A stretch of DNA of 64,000 nt from Curtobacterium flaccumfaciens pv. betae (GTDB lineage Bacteria; Actinomycetota; Actinomycetes; Actinomycetales; Microbacteriaceae). The notes beneath the pieces were generated by a model. That model was not told the DNA's origin. It made no database searches and saw only the letters and a program-made list of their open reading frames with translations. A program made the translations under genes and the position numbers. The stretch lies in contig NZ_JAPJDC010000001.1 in assembly GCF_026241855.1 (NCBI RefSeq), forward strand, positions 2,852,001-2,916,000, in the 5' to 3' direction. Positions within the stretch are counted from its first letter, which is position 1. Each line of letters begins with the position of its first letter. Positions 15,144 through 27,394 of the stretch are shown in pieces.

Positions 15144-16463
15144 GTGAGCAACGAGGCATTCGACGACCGCTACGAGCTGCGCGAGTTCGCGCCCGGGACG
15201 GACGACAAGGGGGCACCGAACGCCGAGACGGCAGCGTGGATGCAGGCCGTCGGGATGGGCTTCCACGAAGCCGACCCCGACGCCGAGGGCGCGGCCCGCA
15301 TGGCGTCGCACTTCATCGCCGACGAAGAGACGTTCCTCGGGGTCTACGTGCGCGAGCCGTTCCCGGGGTCCGTCGACGAGACGTGGCCGGCCGGCACCTT
15401 CACGTGGTTCCGCAAGGCGCTGAGCTGGGGCGACGGGTCCTCCGTCGACACCCAGGCGATCTCCGCGGTCACCGTCCGCCCGACCGAGCGTCGCCGCGGC
15501 ATCCTGCGCCGGATGATGACGCACGCGCTCGAGCGCGGGGTCGCCGAGGGCTACGCCGTCGCGTCGCTGACCGCGTCCGAGGGCACCATCTACCGCCGCT
15601 TCGGCTTCGGCTGCGCCATCCGCGAGCGTGCCGTGCACGTCCGCCGCGAGCGGGCGCTCCCCCTGCTCGCCCCGACCTCCGGCACGGTGTCGGTCGTGAC
15701 GCCGCAGTGGCTCGCCGACGGCCCGGGCAAGGCGGTCTTCGACCGGTTCCACGTCCGCACCCCCGGCTCGATGGTCCGCAACACCGGCACCTGGCCGATC
15801 GTGTTCGGCCTGCTCGGCCACGACGGGCAGAAGGCGAAGGACGTCCGTGCGGCGGTGCACCGTCTCGACGGCTCCGACGAGATCGACGGGTACGTCACCT
15901 GGCGCGTCAAGGAGGACCGCGGTTCCGACACCGCACTCGAGATCGTCGACCTGGTGTACGCGGACGACCAGGCCTACACCGCCCTGTGGGAGTTCCTGCT
16001 CTCGGTCGACCTCAACGACGTCGTGAAGTACACCCGCTCCCGCCTCGACGACCCCATCGTCGCGGCGCTCGGCGACAACCGTGCGTACGACGTCGACCAC
16101 GAAGAGGACCACGTCTGGCTGCGCGTGCTCGACGTGCCCGCGGTGCTGGCCTCGCGGCCGTTCGCCGTCGACGGGTCGCTGACACTCGGGGTCACCGACG
16201 CGCTCGGCTTCACCACCGGCACGTACCGCCTCGACGTCCAGGAGGCCCGTGGCACCGTCACGCGCATCGCCGACGACGTCGACGTGGCCGGGTCTGACGT
16301 CCAGCTCGACGTCGCGGAGCTCGGTGCGCTGCTGATCGGCTCGGTCTCCCCCGTCACGTTGGCCGCCGCGGGGCTCGTCCGCGCTGCGGACCCGGCGTCG
16401 GTGGAGCTGCTCCGCGCGATGCTGCTGCCGCCGCGGACGCCGCACGGCATCACGTACTTCTGA
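15144..16463 (+). CDS. Eis-like GNAT N-acetyltransferase
   Basis: A 439-residue protein with the three-part Eis architecture: an N-terminal GNAT domain with the acetyl-CoA loop AISAVTVRPTERRRGILRRMM (about residues 108-130), a second degenerate GNAT domain, and a C-terminal SCP-like domain. It ends in Phe, whose carboxylate is catalytic in mycobacterial Eis, and Tyr in GTIYRRFGFG matches the general-acid position. Eis proteins acetylate amines, including aminoglycosides and protein lysines; the native substrate here is not known. The next gene overlaps its stop by one base. Confidence 0.87.
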   Translation: MSNEAFDDRYELREFAPGTDDKGAPNAETAAWMQAVGMGFHEADPDAEGAARMASHFIADEETFLGVYVREPFPGSVDETWPAGTFTWFRKALSWGDGSSVDTQAISAVTVRPTERRRGILRRMMTHALERGVAEGYAVASLTASEGTIYRRFGFGCAIRERAVHVRRERALPLLAPTSGTVSVVTPQWLADGPGKAVFDRFHVRTPGSMVRNTGTWPIVFGLLGHDGQKAKDVRAAVHRLDGSDEIDGYVTWRVKEDRGSDTALEIVDLVYADDQAYTALWEFLLSVDLNDVVKYTRSRLDDPIVAALGDNRAYDVDHEEDHVWLRVLDVPAVLASRPFAVDGSLTLGVTDALGFTTGTYRLDVQEARGTVTRIADDVDVAGSDVQLDVAELGALLIGSVSPVTLAAAGLVRAADPASVELLRAMLLPPRTPHGITYF

Positions 16464-16930
16464 TGGACGTCGGCCGCGTGGTGGGGCGCGCGCGTCAGGT
16501 CGTCTCCGTCCTGGCGTCACCTGCCCTGCGTGCGGCCGCGCTCGGTGGGAGTCCCGTCGATGACCGCACCCGGGCTGCGATCGACTCGTTCGACTGGCTC
16601 ACCGACGAGGGTCCCGACGCGTCGGTGCTCGGCCGGACGTCACGCGAACTCCAGCGACTGCAGTCGCCGGCCGCGGTGCTCGAGTTCGACCGGATCGAGC
16701 GGATGCCGGTGAAGGACGTCGAACGGCATGCGCTGTCCGTCCGGATCGTCGAGCTCGTGTTCGAGCGACTCGGACCGGACCGAGCCGTGCCGGAGGCCGT
16801 CCTGAACGCGGCCGTCGGCATGTTCGCGACCGATGTCTCTCTCGTGCGCCGGGATGCCGTGGACCTCGGCGTCCTGACGCGCACCGACGACGGTTCGGTC
16901 TACCGGTTGAGGGTCGACCGCCCGGCCTGA
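16463..16930 (+). CDS. DUF2087-domain protein
   Basis: A 155-residue protein. The C-terminal half (about 80-150) has the DUF2087 pattern: VPEAVLNAAVGMFATDVSLVRRD followed by AVDLGVLTRTDDGSVYRLR, which resembles a small winged helix. The N-terminal half (FDWLTDEGPDASVLGRTSRELQRL) is helical. DUF2087 proteins are often called regulators, without established function. Its ATG overlaps the stop of the Eis-like gene (TGATG), so the two are probably co-expressed. Confidence 0.78.
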   Translation: MDVGRVVGRARQVVSVLASPALRAAALGGSPVDDRTRAAIDSFDWLTDEGPDASVLGRTSRELQRLQSPAAVLEFDRIERMPVKDVERHALSVRIVELVFERLGPDRAVPEAVLNAAVGMFATDVSLVRRDAVDLGVLTRTDDGSVYRLRVDRPA

Positions 16931-16961
16931 AGCTGCTGGCCCGTTCCGCCTCGTGCGAGGT

Positions 16962-17317
16962 GCGAGCGCTCTGGTGCGAGGTTCCCGATTCCGTGGCAGG
17001 CGGACGCGCTCGCACGGAGTACGGAACCTCGCACCACAACAGCGGCGGGGGCGCCGGACCTCGCACGGTGCGAGGCTCGGCACCTCGCACCGTGCAGCGC
17101 CCCTACGCCCGGCGCCGCACCCGCGAGGTGAACAACCTCGCACGGTGCAAGGGGCGAGCGCTCTGGTGCGAGGTTCCCGATTCCGTGGCAGGCGGACGCG
17201 CTCGCACGGAGTACGGAACCTCGCACCACAACAGCGGCGGGGCACCGGACCTCGCACGGTGCGAGGCTCGGCACCTCGCACGAGTGGCCGCGCCCTACGC
17301 CCGGCGCCGCACCCGCG
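16962..17317. repeat. Tandem duplication of a 164-bp hairpin-rich unit including a gene tail
   Basis: The stretch 16962-17125 recurs at 17154-17317 (offset 192 bp) with only a few differences. Each copy holds a hairpin GGTGCGAGGTT/AACCTCGCACC, a palindrome CCTCGCACGGTGCGAGG and, at its right end, the last codons and stop of the dppB-like permease (minus strand VRRRA then TAG). Only the right copy is joined to the gene. The GGTGCGAGG family recurs at 36319-36469. The hairpins probably stop transcription from both sides. Confidence 0.85.
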
Positions 17318-18299
17318 GGTCGACGAACGCGTATACCACGTCGACGATCACGTTCGCCGTGACGATCAGCAGCGCCGAGAACAGCGTGAAGCCGACGACC
17401 ACCTGCAGGTCGAGCGTGTGCACCGCGTCGATGAGCAGCGCGCCGAGGCCCTGCATCGAGAACACCTTCTCGGTGATGACCGCGCCACCGAGCAGCGACC
17501 CGAGGTCGAGCCCGAACAGCGTCACCACGGGCAGGATCGCCGTCCGGAGCCCGTGCCGCACGACGACCTGGCGCTCCCGCAGCCCCTTGGCACGGGCGGT
17601 CCGGACGAAGTCCTGCGACATCGACTCGAGCATCTCACCACGGGTCAACCGGGCGTAGATCGCAGCGCTGATGAAGGCCAGCACGCACCACGGCAGGATC
17701 AGGTGGGTGAACCAGCCGACCGGGTCGTCGCCGAAGGCCACGTACCCGCTCGTCGGCAGGATCCCGAGCACGAACCCGAACAGCAGGATGCCGAGCAGCC
17801 CGACCAGGTACGCCGGGGACGAGACACCGGCGACCGCGACCGTCATCACGGCCCGGTCGACGAAGGTGCCGCGGCGCAGTGCCGAGACGGTGCCGCCGAA
17901 CACCCCGGCGACGAGCCACAGCACGGCGGCGCCCACGGCGATCGAGGCCGTGACGGGCAGGCGCGCCAGGATCAGCTCGGTGACGCTCTCGTGCAGCTGG
18001 AACGAGTACCCGAAGCACGGCGCCGCGCACTCGATGACGCTGTTGCCGCTGCCGAAGGTCCGGCCGGTGAAGATGCCGGCCAGGTAGGCGCCGAACTGTG
18101 CGAGCCAGGGCTTGTCGGTACCGAGGAACGCCTGGACCTCTCGCAGCCGGTCGGGCGTGCAGGGCTTGTCGCAGATCGCCCGGGCCGGATTGGTCGGCAG
18201 GAGCATGAAGAGCGCGTACGTGATGGCCGCGACGACGAGCAGCACGACGGCGGCCCCGAGCACGCGGATCGCGAGGAACCGCAGGGTGGCGGCGTTCAC
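17295..18299 (-). CDS. Peptide/nickel-type ABC transporter permease (DppB-like)
   Basis: A 334-residue permease of the oligopeptide/dipeptide/nickel family with an N-terminal helix, a large extracytoplasmic loop (about 30-105, with CDKPCTPDRL and the CAAPCFGYS Cys pair) and five more helices. The coupling loop SMSQDFVRTARAKGLRERQVVVRHGLRTAILPVV is the family hallmark. It overlaps the DppC-like gene by 4 bp. The loop with four Cys is longer than in classic DppB and is the form often seen in actinobacterial peptide importers. Confidence 0.88.
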   Translation of the reverse strand: MNAATLRFLAIRVLGAAVVLLVVAAITYALFMLLPTNPARAICDKPCTPDRLREVQAFLGTDKPWLAQFGAYLAGIFTGRTFGSGNSVIECAAPCFGYSFQLHESVTELILARLPVTASIAVGAAVLWLVAGVFGGTVSALRRGTFVDRAVMTVAVAGVSSPAYLVGLLGILLFGFVLGILPTSGYVAFGDDPVGWFTHLILPWCVLAFISAAIYARLTRGEMLESMSQDFVRTARAKGLRERQVVVRHGLRTAILPVVTLFGLDLGSLLGGAVITEKVFSMQGLGALLIDAVHTLDLQVVVGFTLFSALLIVTANVIVDVVYAFVDPRVRRRA

Positions 18300-19227
18300 G
18301 CGGTGCCCCCTCGTGGGTCGAGGGCGTCGCGCAGGGCGTCACCGAGCACGTTGAAGGCGAGGGTGATGAGGAACAGTGCGGCTCCGGGGAACACGAGGTA
18401 CATGGGATCGGTCTGCACCCAGCCGATGGCGTCGCCGATGCTGCGACCCCACGACGGCGTCGGTGGGTTGACGCCGACGGCCAGGAACGAGAGCGCGGCC
18501 TCGGCACCGATCATCGACGGGATCGAGATGGTGGCGTAGACGGTGATCGTCGCGGCGAGGTTCGGCAGCAGCTGCGTGCGGATGACGTGCCAGCGCCCGG
18601 CGCCCATCGCCGTGGAGGCGACGACGTAGTTGCGGCTGACGAGCGACAGCGTCTGCCCCCGCACGACACGGGCCACGGCCGGCCAGCCGAAGAACCCGAT
18701 GACGAGCACGACGAGCACGGGCTTCGGGAACGTCGACGGCACGATCGCGGTCAGGGCGATCATGAACACGAGCGACGGGAACCCGAATATCACGTCGACG
18801 ACCCGCGAGAGCACCCGGTCGTACCAGCCACCGAAGAACCCGGTCGTGACGCCGACGAGGACGCCGATGACGATCGACACCAGGGTCGCGGCGAGTCCGA
18901 TGCCGAGCGAGGTCCGCGCACCGTACGTGACGATCGAGAACAGGTCACGCCCGGTCAGGGGCTCGACACCGAACCAGTGGTCGCCGCTGATGCCGCCGCC
19001 GGCACCCCGGGGCGCACCGAACGAGTTGAGGGCATCGATGTCGTACGAGTACGGGTCCTGCCCGGACAGCTTCGCGATGAGCGGGGCCGCCACCGCGACC
19101 ACCAGGAACACCGCGATGACGACGGCAGAGGCCACCGCCCAGCGGTCCTGCCGGACACGTCGCACCACGGCCCGGAAGCCGGTCGTGCGGCTGGACGGTG
19201 CGACCGGTCGGTCGACGACGTTGGCCG

Positions 19228-19231
<4 letters not shown>
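18296..19231 (-). CDS. Peptide/nickel-type ABC transporter permease (DppC-like)
   Basis: A 311-residue permease starting at a GTG that overlaps the ATPase stop (GTGA). It has the OppC N-terminal segment (RRVRQDRWAVASAVVIAVFLVVAV), the motif GVEPLTGRDLFSIVTYGARTS and the coupling loop SRNYVVASTAMGAGRWHVIRTQLLPN. It pairs with the DppB-like subunit to form the inner-membrane channel. Confidence 0.88.
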
Positions 19232-20978
<1,747 letters not shown>

Positions 20979-20982
<4 letters not shown>

Positions 20983-22646
20983 TGCTTGAGCGAGACCTTG
21001 AGGTAGTTCGGGTACGCCGGGAAGTCCGCGATCTGGAAGTTCTGCACGTTCGAACCGGCGAGGAAGGACTGCTTCGCGTAGATCAGCGGCACGACCGGAG
21101 CGTCGGCCATGATCTTCTTGTCCGCCTGGGCCCAGAGCTTCTGCGCGTCGTCCTGGTCGACCGTGGAGCTCGCCTTCGCGATGAGGGCGTCCGCCTCGGG
21201 GTTGCTGTACTTCGAGACGTTGTAGCCACCGCCACCGATCTGCGACGAGTCGTAGAGGGGCTGCAGGTTGGCGTTCGCGCTCGGGAAGTCCGGCTGCCAG
21301 CTCGACAGCGACAGGTCGAAGTCGGTGCCGTTGGTGGTCGCCTGCGTGAAGGAGTCGTAGTCGAGCGGCTTGAGCGTCACGGCGATGCCGGCACGCTTCA
21401 GGCCGGACTGCAGCGCCTGGGCCTGGGCGAGGTAGGTCGGGTCGTTCTGCGTCACGAGGGTCAGCTTCAGGTTGCTGACGCCGGCCTCCTTGAGCAGCTG
21501 CTTCGCCTTGTCGACGTCGCCGGTGGCCTTCGTCTCGTACAGGTCGTAGTCCTGGCGCCCGGCGATGCCCGGGGTGATGAGCGTCGAGGCGTACGAACCG
21601 GCGATCGCGCCGCCGGCGGCGATCCGGAAGGACTTGCGGTCGACCGCGTACTGCAGCGCCTGGCGGACCTTGAGGTCCTTGAGCTCGCCGCGCTGGGTGT
21701 TGATCGCCATGTAGCTGATCGGGCCGGCCTTCGACGTGGCCAGGCGGTCCTGGGCGGCCGGGTTGCTGCGCACCTGGTTGAGCTCGGCGGCACCCAGGTA
21801 GATGGCGCCGAACGAGTTCTTGGCGTCGCCGTTGTCCGCGATCAGCGTCTGCGTCGCCGTGGACTGGTCCTGGCTCTCCTTGAAGACGATCTTCGACGGG
21901 CCGGCGGTGCGGACCTCGTCGGTCTTCGCGCTCCAGTTCTTGTTGCGGACGAGCGTGACCTGCGAGCCCTGCGTGTTCGACTGCACCTGGTACGGGCCGG
22001 ACGCGACCGGCTTCAGGTCGTAGGCGCCGGTGTCCTTGCCGTCACCCTCGGGCACCGGCGTGAAGGCCGGCATCGACGCGAGCCACGGCCAGTCGCCGTA
22101 CGCGTCGTTCAGCTTGAAGACGATGGTCTTGTCGTTCGGGGTCTCGATGCTGTCGAGCGACTTGCCGTCGAAGGGGCCCTTGTAGTCGGCACCGCCCACC
22201 AGGAGCGACTTGTGGTAGCTCAGGCCACCGCTCAGCGTCGGCGCGAACGAGCGCTCGATGCCCCACTTGATGTCCTTCGTGGTGATCGGCGTGCCGTCCT
22301 GGAACTCGACGCCGTCCTTCAGCGTGTAGGTCCAGGTCTTGCCGTCGTCGCTCGAGACCCCGGTGTTGGTCGCCAGGTCGGGGACGACCTTCGCCGTCTT
22401 GCCCGGCTCGACGTCCCACGTGGTGAGCCGTCGGGCGACGAGGCCCATCGACGTGATGCCGAGGCTCTGGCTTGTCGCGGGGTCGAGGTGGAACGAGGTC
22501 TGCGGCGTCAGGATGTTGAGCGTGCCGCCCTTCGCCGTGCCCTCGGCGCCGTCGTCGGACGAACCCCCACCCGAGCAGCCGGTCAGGACCAGGGCTGCTG
22601 CTGCGGCGACGGCCGCGGTGATCGTCAGGCGGTTGGGGCGTCTCAT
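20979..22646 (-). CDS. Peptide/nickel-type ABC substrate-binding lipoprotein (family 5)
   Basis: A 555-residue SBP_bac_5 protein, first gene of the four-gene importer. The signal peptide ends in LVLTGCSGG, with Cys24 as the lipid anchor. Family features include KTWTYTLKDGVEFQDGTPITTKDIKWGIERSF and the late VRQALQYAVDRKSF. The ligand may be a peptide, opine or other organic compound; sequence alone does not decide. GAGGAG precedes the ATG at a slightly long distance. Confidence 0.88.
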
Positions 22647-22768
22647 GACGGTGCTGCTCCTCGGGGAAGGGGGTCGCGATCGCGGTGGCGGTCGCTGCGA
22701 CGGCGGAACGGTTCACCCGCCGGGCGGCGTCCATCCTGACACCGCGACGGTGGCCCGTCCGAATCTCG

Positions 22769-22788
22769 CGTGCGTCGGACGACGCACG
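22769..22788 (-). terminator. Short hairpin downstream of the low-complexity protein gene
   Basis: CGTGCGTC and GACGCACG form an 8-bp stem with loop GGAC. It lies 63 bp past the stop of the minus-strand gene at 22851-23765 and before the peptide importer promoter. There is no T-run, so the call is tentative. Confidence 0.35.
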
Positions 22789-22850
22789 ACGAAACATTGC
22801 AAGCGCCGGACGCCGTCCCGCTATTCCCGATGCGTTCGCACAGCGGTGCG

Positions 22851-23765
<915 letters not shown>

Positions 23766-23859
23766 GCCCCGACCTTTGCGTCCTCACATGTGAAGGCCCG
23801 GCGCTGCTCCGGTGCGACACCCGCGCAACGCATCCCGATCCCCTGGGAACCGGCGCGGC

Positions 23860-25134
23860 TCAGGACAGGATGCGCGCGAGGAACGCGTTCCGGAACCGCC
23901 CCGTGGGGTCGAGGTCCCGGGCGAGTGCGGCGAAGTCGGACAGCCGCGGGTACGCCTCGTGCAGCCGCTCGGCACTCGCGGCGGAGACCTTGCCCCAGTG
24001 CGGCCGCGGGTCGAAGGGCTCGAGCACGTCCTCGATCCGGGCAACCGTCGCGGCCACGGCGGCGGCGTCACGACGGAACGTGAAGTGCAGGCCCACCGAC
24101 TGCCGACCGGACGACGGCGCGAGCCAGGCGGTGTCGGCCGCGATGGTGCGGACCTCGGCGGCGATGAGGATCGGGGCGAACAGCGACGCCAGCGGTCGGA
24201 GCGCCTCGAGCGCCGACACCGCCGAGGCTGCGGGGATCAGGTACTCCGCCTGGATCTCGGCCCCGGTCGACGGGGTGAACGAGGACCGGAAGTGCGGCAG
24301 CCGCTCGGACCAGGGCCCCGGCACGCCGCCCTGCTCGGTGACCCCGGCGGGGTCGTTCTCGCCCGGGTGCACCGGACCCGAAGCCGCTCGGGCTCCCAGG
24401 GCGACGAGGTCAACGGTCGGTGCGACCTCGTCGACGCGGTGCTTGACCCAGACCTGCCGGGCACCGCGGTCGTCGAACGACGTGAACATCGACACCGAGT
24501 ACGCGTCGGACATCACCTGGTCGAACTGCGCGGCGACGGCGTCCCACGGCAGGTCGAGGTGCACCGTCGTGGCGACCTGGAACGTCGGCTCGATCGCGAG
24601 CTCCACCGCGGTGACGACGCCGAGCGCGCCGATCCCCACCCGGTGGGCGTCGAGCAGCCCGTCGGGCGACGAGGCGTCGACGTGCGCGAGAGCACCGGAG
24701 GCGCGGACGACGTCGAGGCCGACCACCGCCTGCGCGAGCGACGGGTTCCGCACACCGGAGCCGTGCGTGCCCGTGGCGACGGCCCCGGCCGTGGAGATGT
24801 GCGGCAGGGACGCGAGGTTCCCGAGTGCCCAGCCACAGGCCTCCAGACCGGCCGCGACCTGGCTGTGCGTCATGCCGGCGGCGACCCGCACGACGCGACG
24901 CGACGTGTCGATGTCGAGCACGGGCGGCAGGTCCGACAACGCGACCTGGACGGCATCGGTGTCGGCGATGGTGTTGAACGAGTGTCGCGAGCCGAGCGCC
25001 GTCAGGCGCGGCGTCGAGGCGACGAGCTGCTGGAGCTCGGCCACCGACGTCGGCCGGGCCAGCGCCGAGGCGCGGTAGGTGACGTTGCCCGCCCAGTTGG
25101 TGCGGGTGCGCTCGGCCGCGATCACGTCGTCCAT
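23860..25134 (-). CDS. FAD-linked sugar-1,4-lactone oxidase (D-arabinono-/L-gulono-lactone oxidase family)
   Basis: A 424-residue oxidoreductase of the ALO/GLO (VAO) family. The N-terminal FAD-binding part has TNWAGNVTYRA, TALGSRHSFNTIADT and ISTAGAVATGTHGSG, where the His in GSRHSF and the HG in THGSG surround the flavin; the C-terminal half ends with RPHWGKVSAASAERLHEAYPRLSDF and DPTGRFRNAFLARI, typical of the family. It would oxidise an aldono-lactone or alditol. The start at 25134 is supported by AGGA. It lies just downstream of araA, 17 bp past the arabinose isomerase stop, and could be co-transcribed with araBDA. Confidence 0.88.
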   Translation of the reverse strand: MDDVIAAERTRTNWAGNVTYRASALARPTSVAELQQLVASTPRLTALGSRHSFNTIADTDAVQVALSDLPPVLDIDTSRRVVRVAAGMTHSQVAAGLEACGWALGNLASLPHISTAGAVATGTHGSGVRNPSLAQAVVGLDVVRASGALAHVDASSPDGLLDAHRVGIGALGVVTAVELAIEPTFQVATTVHLDLPWDAVAAQFDQVMSDAYSVSMFTSFDDRGARQVWVKHRVDEVAPTVDLVALGARAASGPVHPGENDPAGVTEQGGVPGPWSERLPHFRSSFTPSTGAEIQAEYLIPAASAVSALEALRPLASLFAPILIAAEVRTIAADTAWLAPSSGRQSVGLHFTFRRDAAAVAATVARIEDVLEPFDPRPHWGKVSAASAERLHEAYPRLSDFAALARDLDPTGRFRNAFLARILS

Positions 25135-25151
25135 CGTGGGTCCTGACTCCT

Positions 25152-26687
25152 CTAGAAGCCGCGGTCGAGACGGTGCCACGTCTGCTGGAGACGCAGCTCG
25201 TCGCGGAACCCGCGTGCGGTGGTGTGCTCGTCGATGACCAGGAACTCGGTGCCGACCATGGTCGCGAAGTCCTCGACGACCTGCAGGCCGACGGCCGTCG
25301 TCATCACGGTGTGGTGGGCGGCGCCGGCGGTGAGCCAGGCCTCGGCGGCGACGGGGAACGACGGCCGGGGCTCCCAGACCGCGCGGCCCACGGGCAGCTT
25401 CGGCAGGGCCTCGGTCGGGGGCACGACGTCGACGACGTTGGCGGTGAGGCGGAAGCCGTCGCGGGTGTCGGACAGCGCGACGACGACGGCCTCGCCGGAG
25501 TCGGCGGTGAAGACCAGGCGGACCGGGTCGTCCTTGCCGCCGATGCCGAGGGGGTGGATCTCGAGCGTCGGCTTCGTGGTGGTGAGCGTCGGCGAGACCT
25601 CGAGCATGTGCGCCCCGAGGATCTTCTCGGCGCCCGGGGTGAGGTCGTAGGTGTAGTCCTCCATCAGGGAGGCACCACCGGGCAGGCCGGCACCGGCGAC
25701 GTTCATCGCGCGGACCAGGACCGCCGTCTTCCAGTCGCCCTCGGCACCGAAGCCGTAGCCGTCGGCCATCAGGCGCTGCACGGCCAGGCCCGGCAGCTGC
25801 TTGAGCGAGCCGAGGTCCTCGAAGTTCGTGGTGAACGCGGCGCTGCCGTTCTGCGCGAGCAGGGTGCGGAGGCCGATCTCGATGGCGGCGCCGTCGCGGA
25901 GCGCGGCGTGCCGTTCACCGCCGGCGCTGCGGAGTGACGGGTCCACGTCGTAGTCGCGCTCGTACGTCGCCACGAGTGCGTCGACCGCTGCCGTGTCCGC
26001 TGCTGCGGCCTCCACCGCTGCCGCGAGCTCGTTGACGGCCCACGCGTTGACCTGCACGCCGAGCTCGATCTCGGCCTCGGTCTTGTCGCCCTCGGTCACG
26101 GCGACGTAGCGCATGTTGTCGCCGAAGCGGGTCAGCTTCAGCTCACGGACGGCCGCGGCGCCGGCGGCGGCACGGGTCCAGTTCGCGACGCGCTGCTGGA
26201 CGCGGGGGTCCGAGACGTGGCCGACGGCCGTGGCGTGCCGGACGCCGAGGCGGGCCAGTGCGTAGCCGAACTCACGGTCGCCGTGCGCAGCCTGGTTGAG
26301 GTTCATGAAGTCGAAGTCGATGTCCGCCCAGGGCAGCGTGACGTTCGCCTGCGTGTGCAGGTGCAGCAGCGGCTTGGTCAGCGCCTGCAGGCCGCCGATC
26401 CACATCTTGGCCGGGCTGAACGTGTGCATCCACGTGGTGACCCCGATGACCTTGTCGTCGGCGCTCGCCTCGATGAGCGCCCGGCGGATGCCGTCGGCGT
26501 CCTTGAGCACGGGCTTCCAGACCAGCTTCACCGGCAGGTGCCCGGCGAGTTCCGCGTGGACGGCCCTGCTCTGCTCCTCGACCTGGCGCAGGGTCTCCTC
26601 GCCGTAGAGCCCCTGGGAGCCGGTCAGGAACCAGACCTCGTAGCTGTCCAGCGTGGCCTGGGGGTCGACGGTGGTGTCCTGCGTCAT
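25152..26687 (-). CDS. araA: L-arabinose isomerase
   Basis: A 511-residue enzyme that converts L-arabinose to L-ribulose. Family residues are seen: the Glu in [18 protein letters not shown], the Glu in [10 protein letters not shown], and His in [11 protein letters not shown] and [10 protein letters not shown], which hold Mn2+ and the substrate. The start [19 protein letters not shown] is typical. The ATG at 26687 has AAGGAG seven bases upstream and overlaps the araD stop. It is the third gene of araBDA. Confidence 0.95.
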   Translation of the reverse strand: MTQDTTVDPQATLDSYEVWFLTGSQGLYGEETLRQVEEQSRAVHAELAGHLPVKLVWKPVLKDADGIRRALIEASADDKVIGVTTWMHTFSPAKMWIGGLQALTKPLLHLHTQANVTLPWADIDFDFMNLNQAAHGDREFGYALARLGVRHATAVGHVSDPRVQQRVANWTRAAAGAAAVRELKLTRFGDNMRYVAVTEGDKTEAEIELGVQVNAWAVNELAAAVEAAAADTAAVDALVATYERDYDVDPSLRSAGGERHAALRDGAAIEIGLRTLLAQNGSAAFTTNFEDLGSLKQLPGLAVQRLMADGYGFGAEGDWKTAVLVRAMNVAGAGLPGGASLMEDYTYDLTPGAEKILGAHMLEVSPTLTTTKPTLEIHPLGIGGKDDPVRLVFTADSGEAVVVALSDTRDGFRLTANVVDVVPPTEALPKLPVGRAVWEPRPSFPVAAEAWLTAGAAHHTVMTTAVGLQVVEDFATMVGTEFLVIDEHTTARGFRDELRLQQTWHRLDRGF

Positions 26688-27394
26688 CGCATGGCTCCTT
26701 CGGGGTTCTGTCCGTAGACGTTCTGGTAGCGATCGAAGAGTCGATCGATGTCGGCATCGGGGATCGGCACGGCGTCGCCGAGCTGCCGCGAGATGTGGAC
26801 GGTCCGTGCCACGTCCTCGCACATCACGGCCGCCTTGACGGCGTCCTTCGCGTCCTTGCCGATCGTGAAGACGCCGTGGTTCTGCATCAGGACCGCGCGG
26901 CTGCGGTGGCCGCTCAGGGTGTCGACGATCCCGTGACCGATCGAGTCGTCGCCGATGATCGCGAACGGGCCGACCGGGATGGGTCCGCCGAACTCGTCCG
27001 CCATCGCCGTGATCACGCACGGGATCGCCTCGGCGCGGGCGGCCCAGGCGGTCGCGTACGTCGAGTGGGTGTGCACGACACCGCCGACCTCGGGCATGTT
27101 CCGGTACACGTAGGCGTGCGCGGCGGTGTCGCTGGACGGGCCGTGCTCGTTGCCCCAGCCCTCGGCCGGCACGCCGTCGAGGGTGCAGACGACCTGGTTC
27201 CCGGGCGTCAGGTCGTCGCTCGACACCCCGCTCGGCTTGATGACGAACAGGTCCGTGCCGGGCACGCGCTCGGAGACGTTGCCGCCGGTCCAGATCACGA
27301 GGCCGTAGCGGACGAGTTCGCCGTGCAGGCGCGCGACGCGCTCCCGCGTCGTCGCCACCGCCTGGCGTGTGGTCTCGTCGATCGCGTCCGTCAT
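26684..27394 (-). CDS. araD: L-ribulose-5-phosphate 4-epimerase
   Basis: A 236-residue class II aldolase-fold enzyme that turns L-ribulose 5-phosphate into D-xylulose 5-phosphate. Zinc ligands appear as the two His of [13 protein letters not shown] and the His of [11 protein letters not shown]. The start [25 protein letters not shown] is characteristic. It overlaps araB and araA by 4 bp on each side, so the three genes are translationally coupled. Confidence 0.95.
   Translation of the reverse strand: MTDAIDETTRQAVATTRERVARLHGELVRYGLVIWTGGNVSERVPGTDLFVIKPSGVSSDDLTPGNQVVCTLDGVPAEGWGNEHGPSSDTAAHAYVYRNMPEVGGVVHTHSTYATAWAARAEAIPCVITAMADEFGGPIPVGPFAIIGDDSIGHGIVDTLSGHRSRAVLMQNHGVFTIGKDAKDAVKAAVMCEDVARTVHISRQLGDAVPIPDADIDRLFDRYQNVYGQNPEGAMR

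Noticed and set aside
16962..17317. Insertion sequence or MITE
   Set aside because: There are hairpins but no outer terminal inverted repeats with target-site duplication, and no transposase. The duplicated gene tail fits local tandem duplication better.
16953..18539. A long plus-strand open frame through the tandem duplication
   Set aside because: It is antisense to the peptide permease and repeats its own peptide where the DNA is duplicated; no start site is visible.
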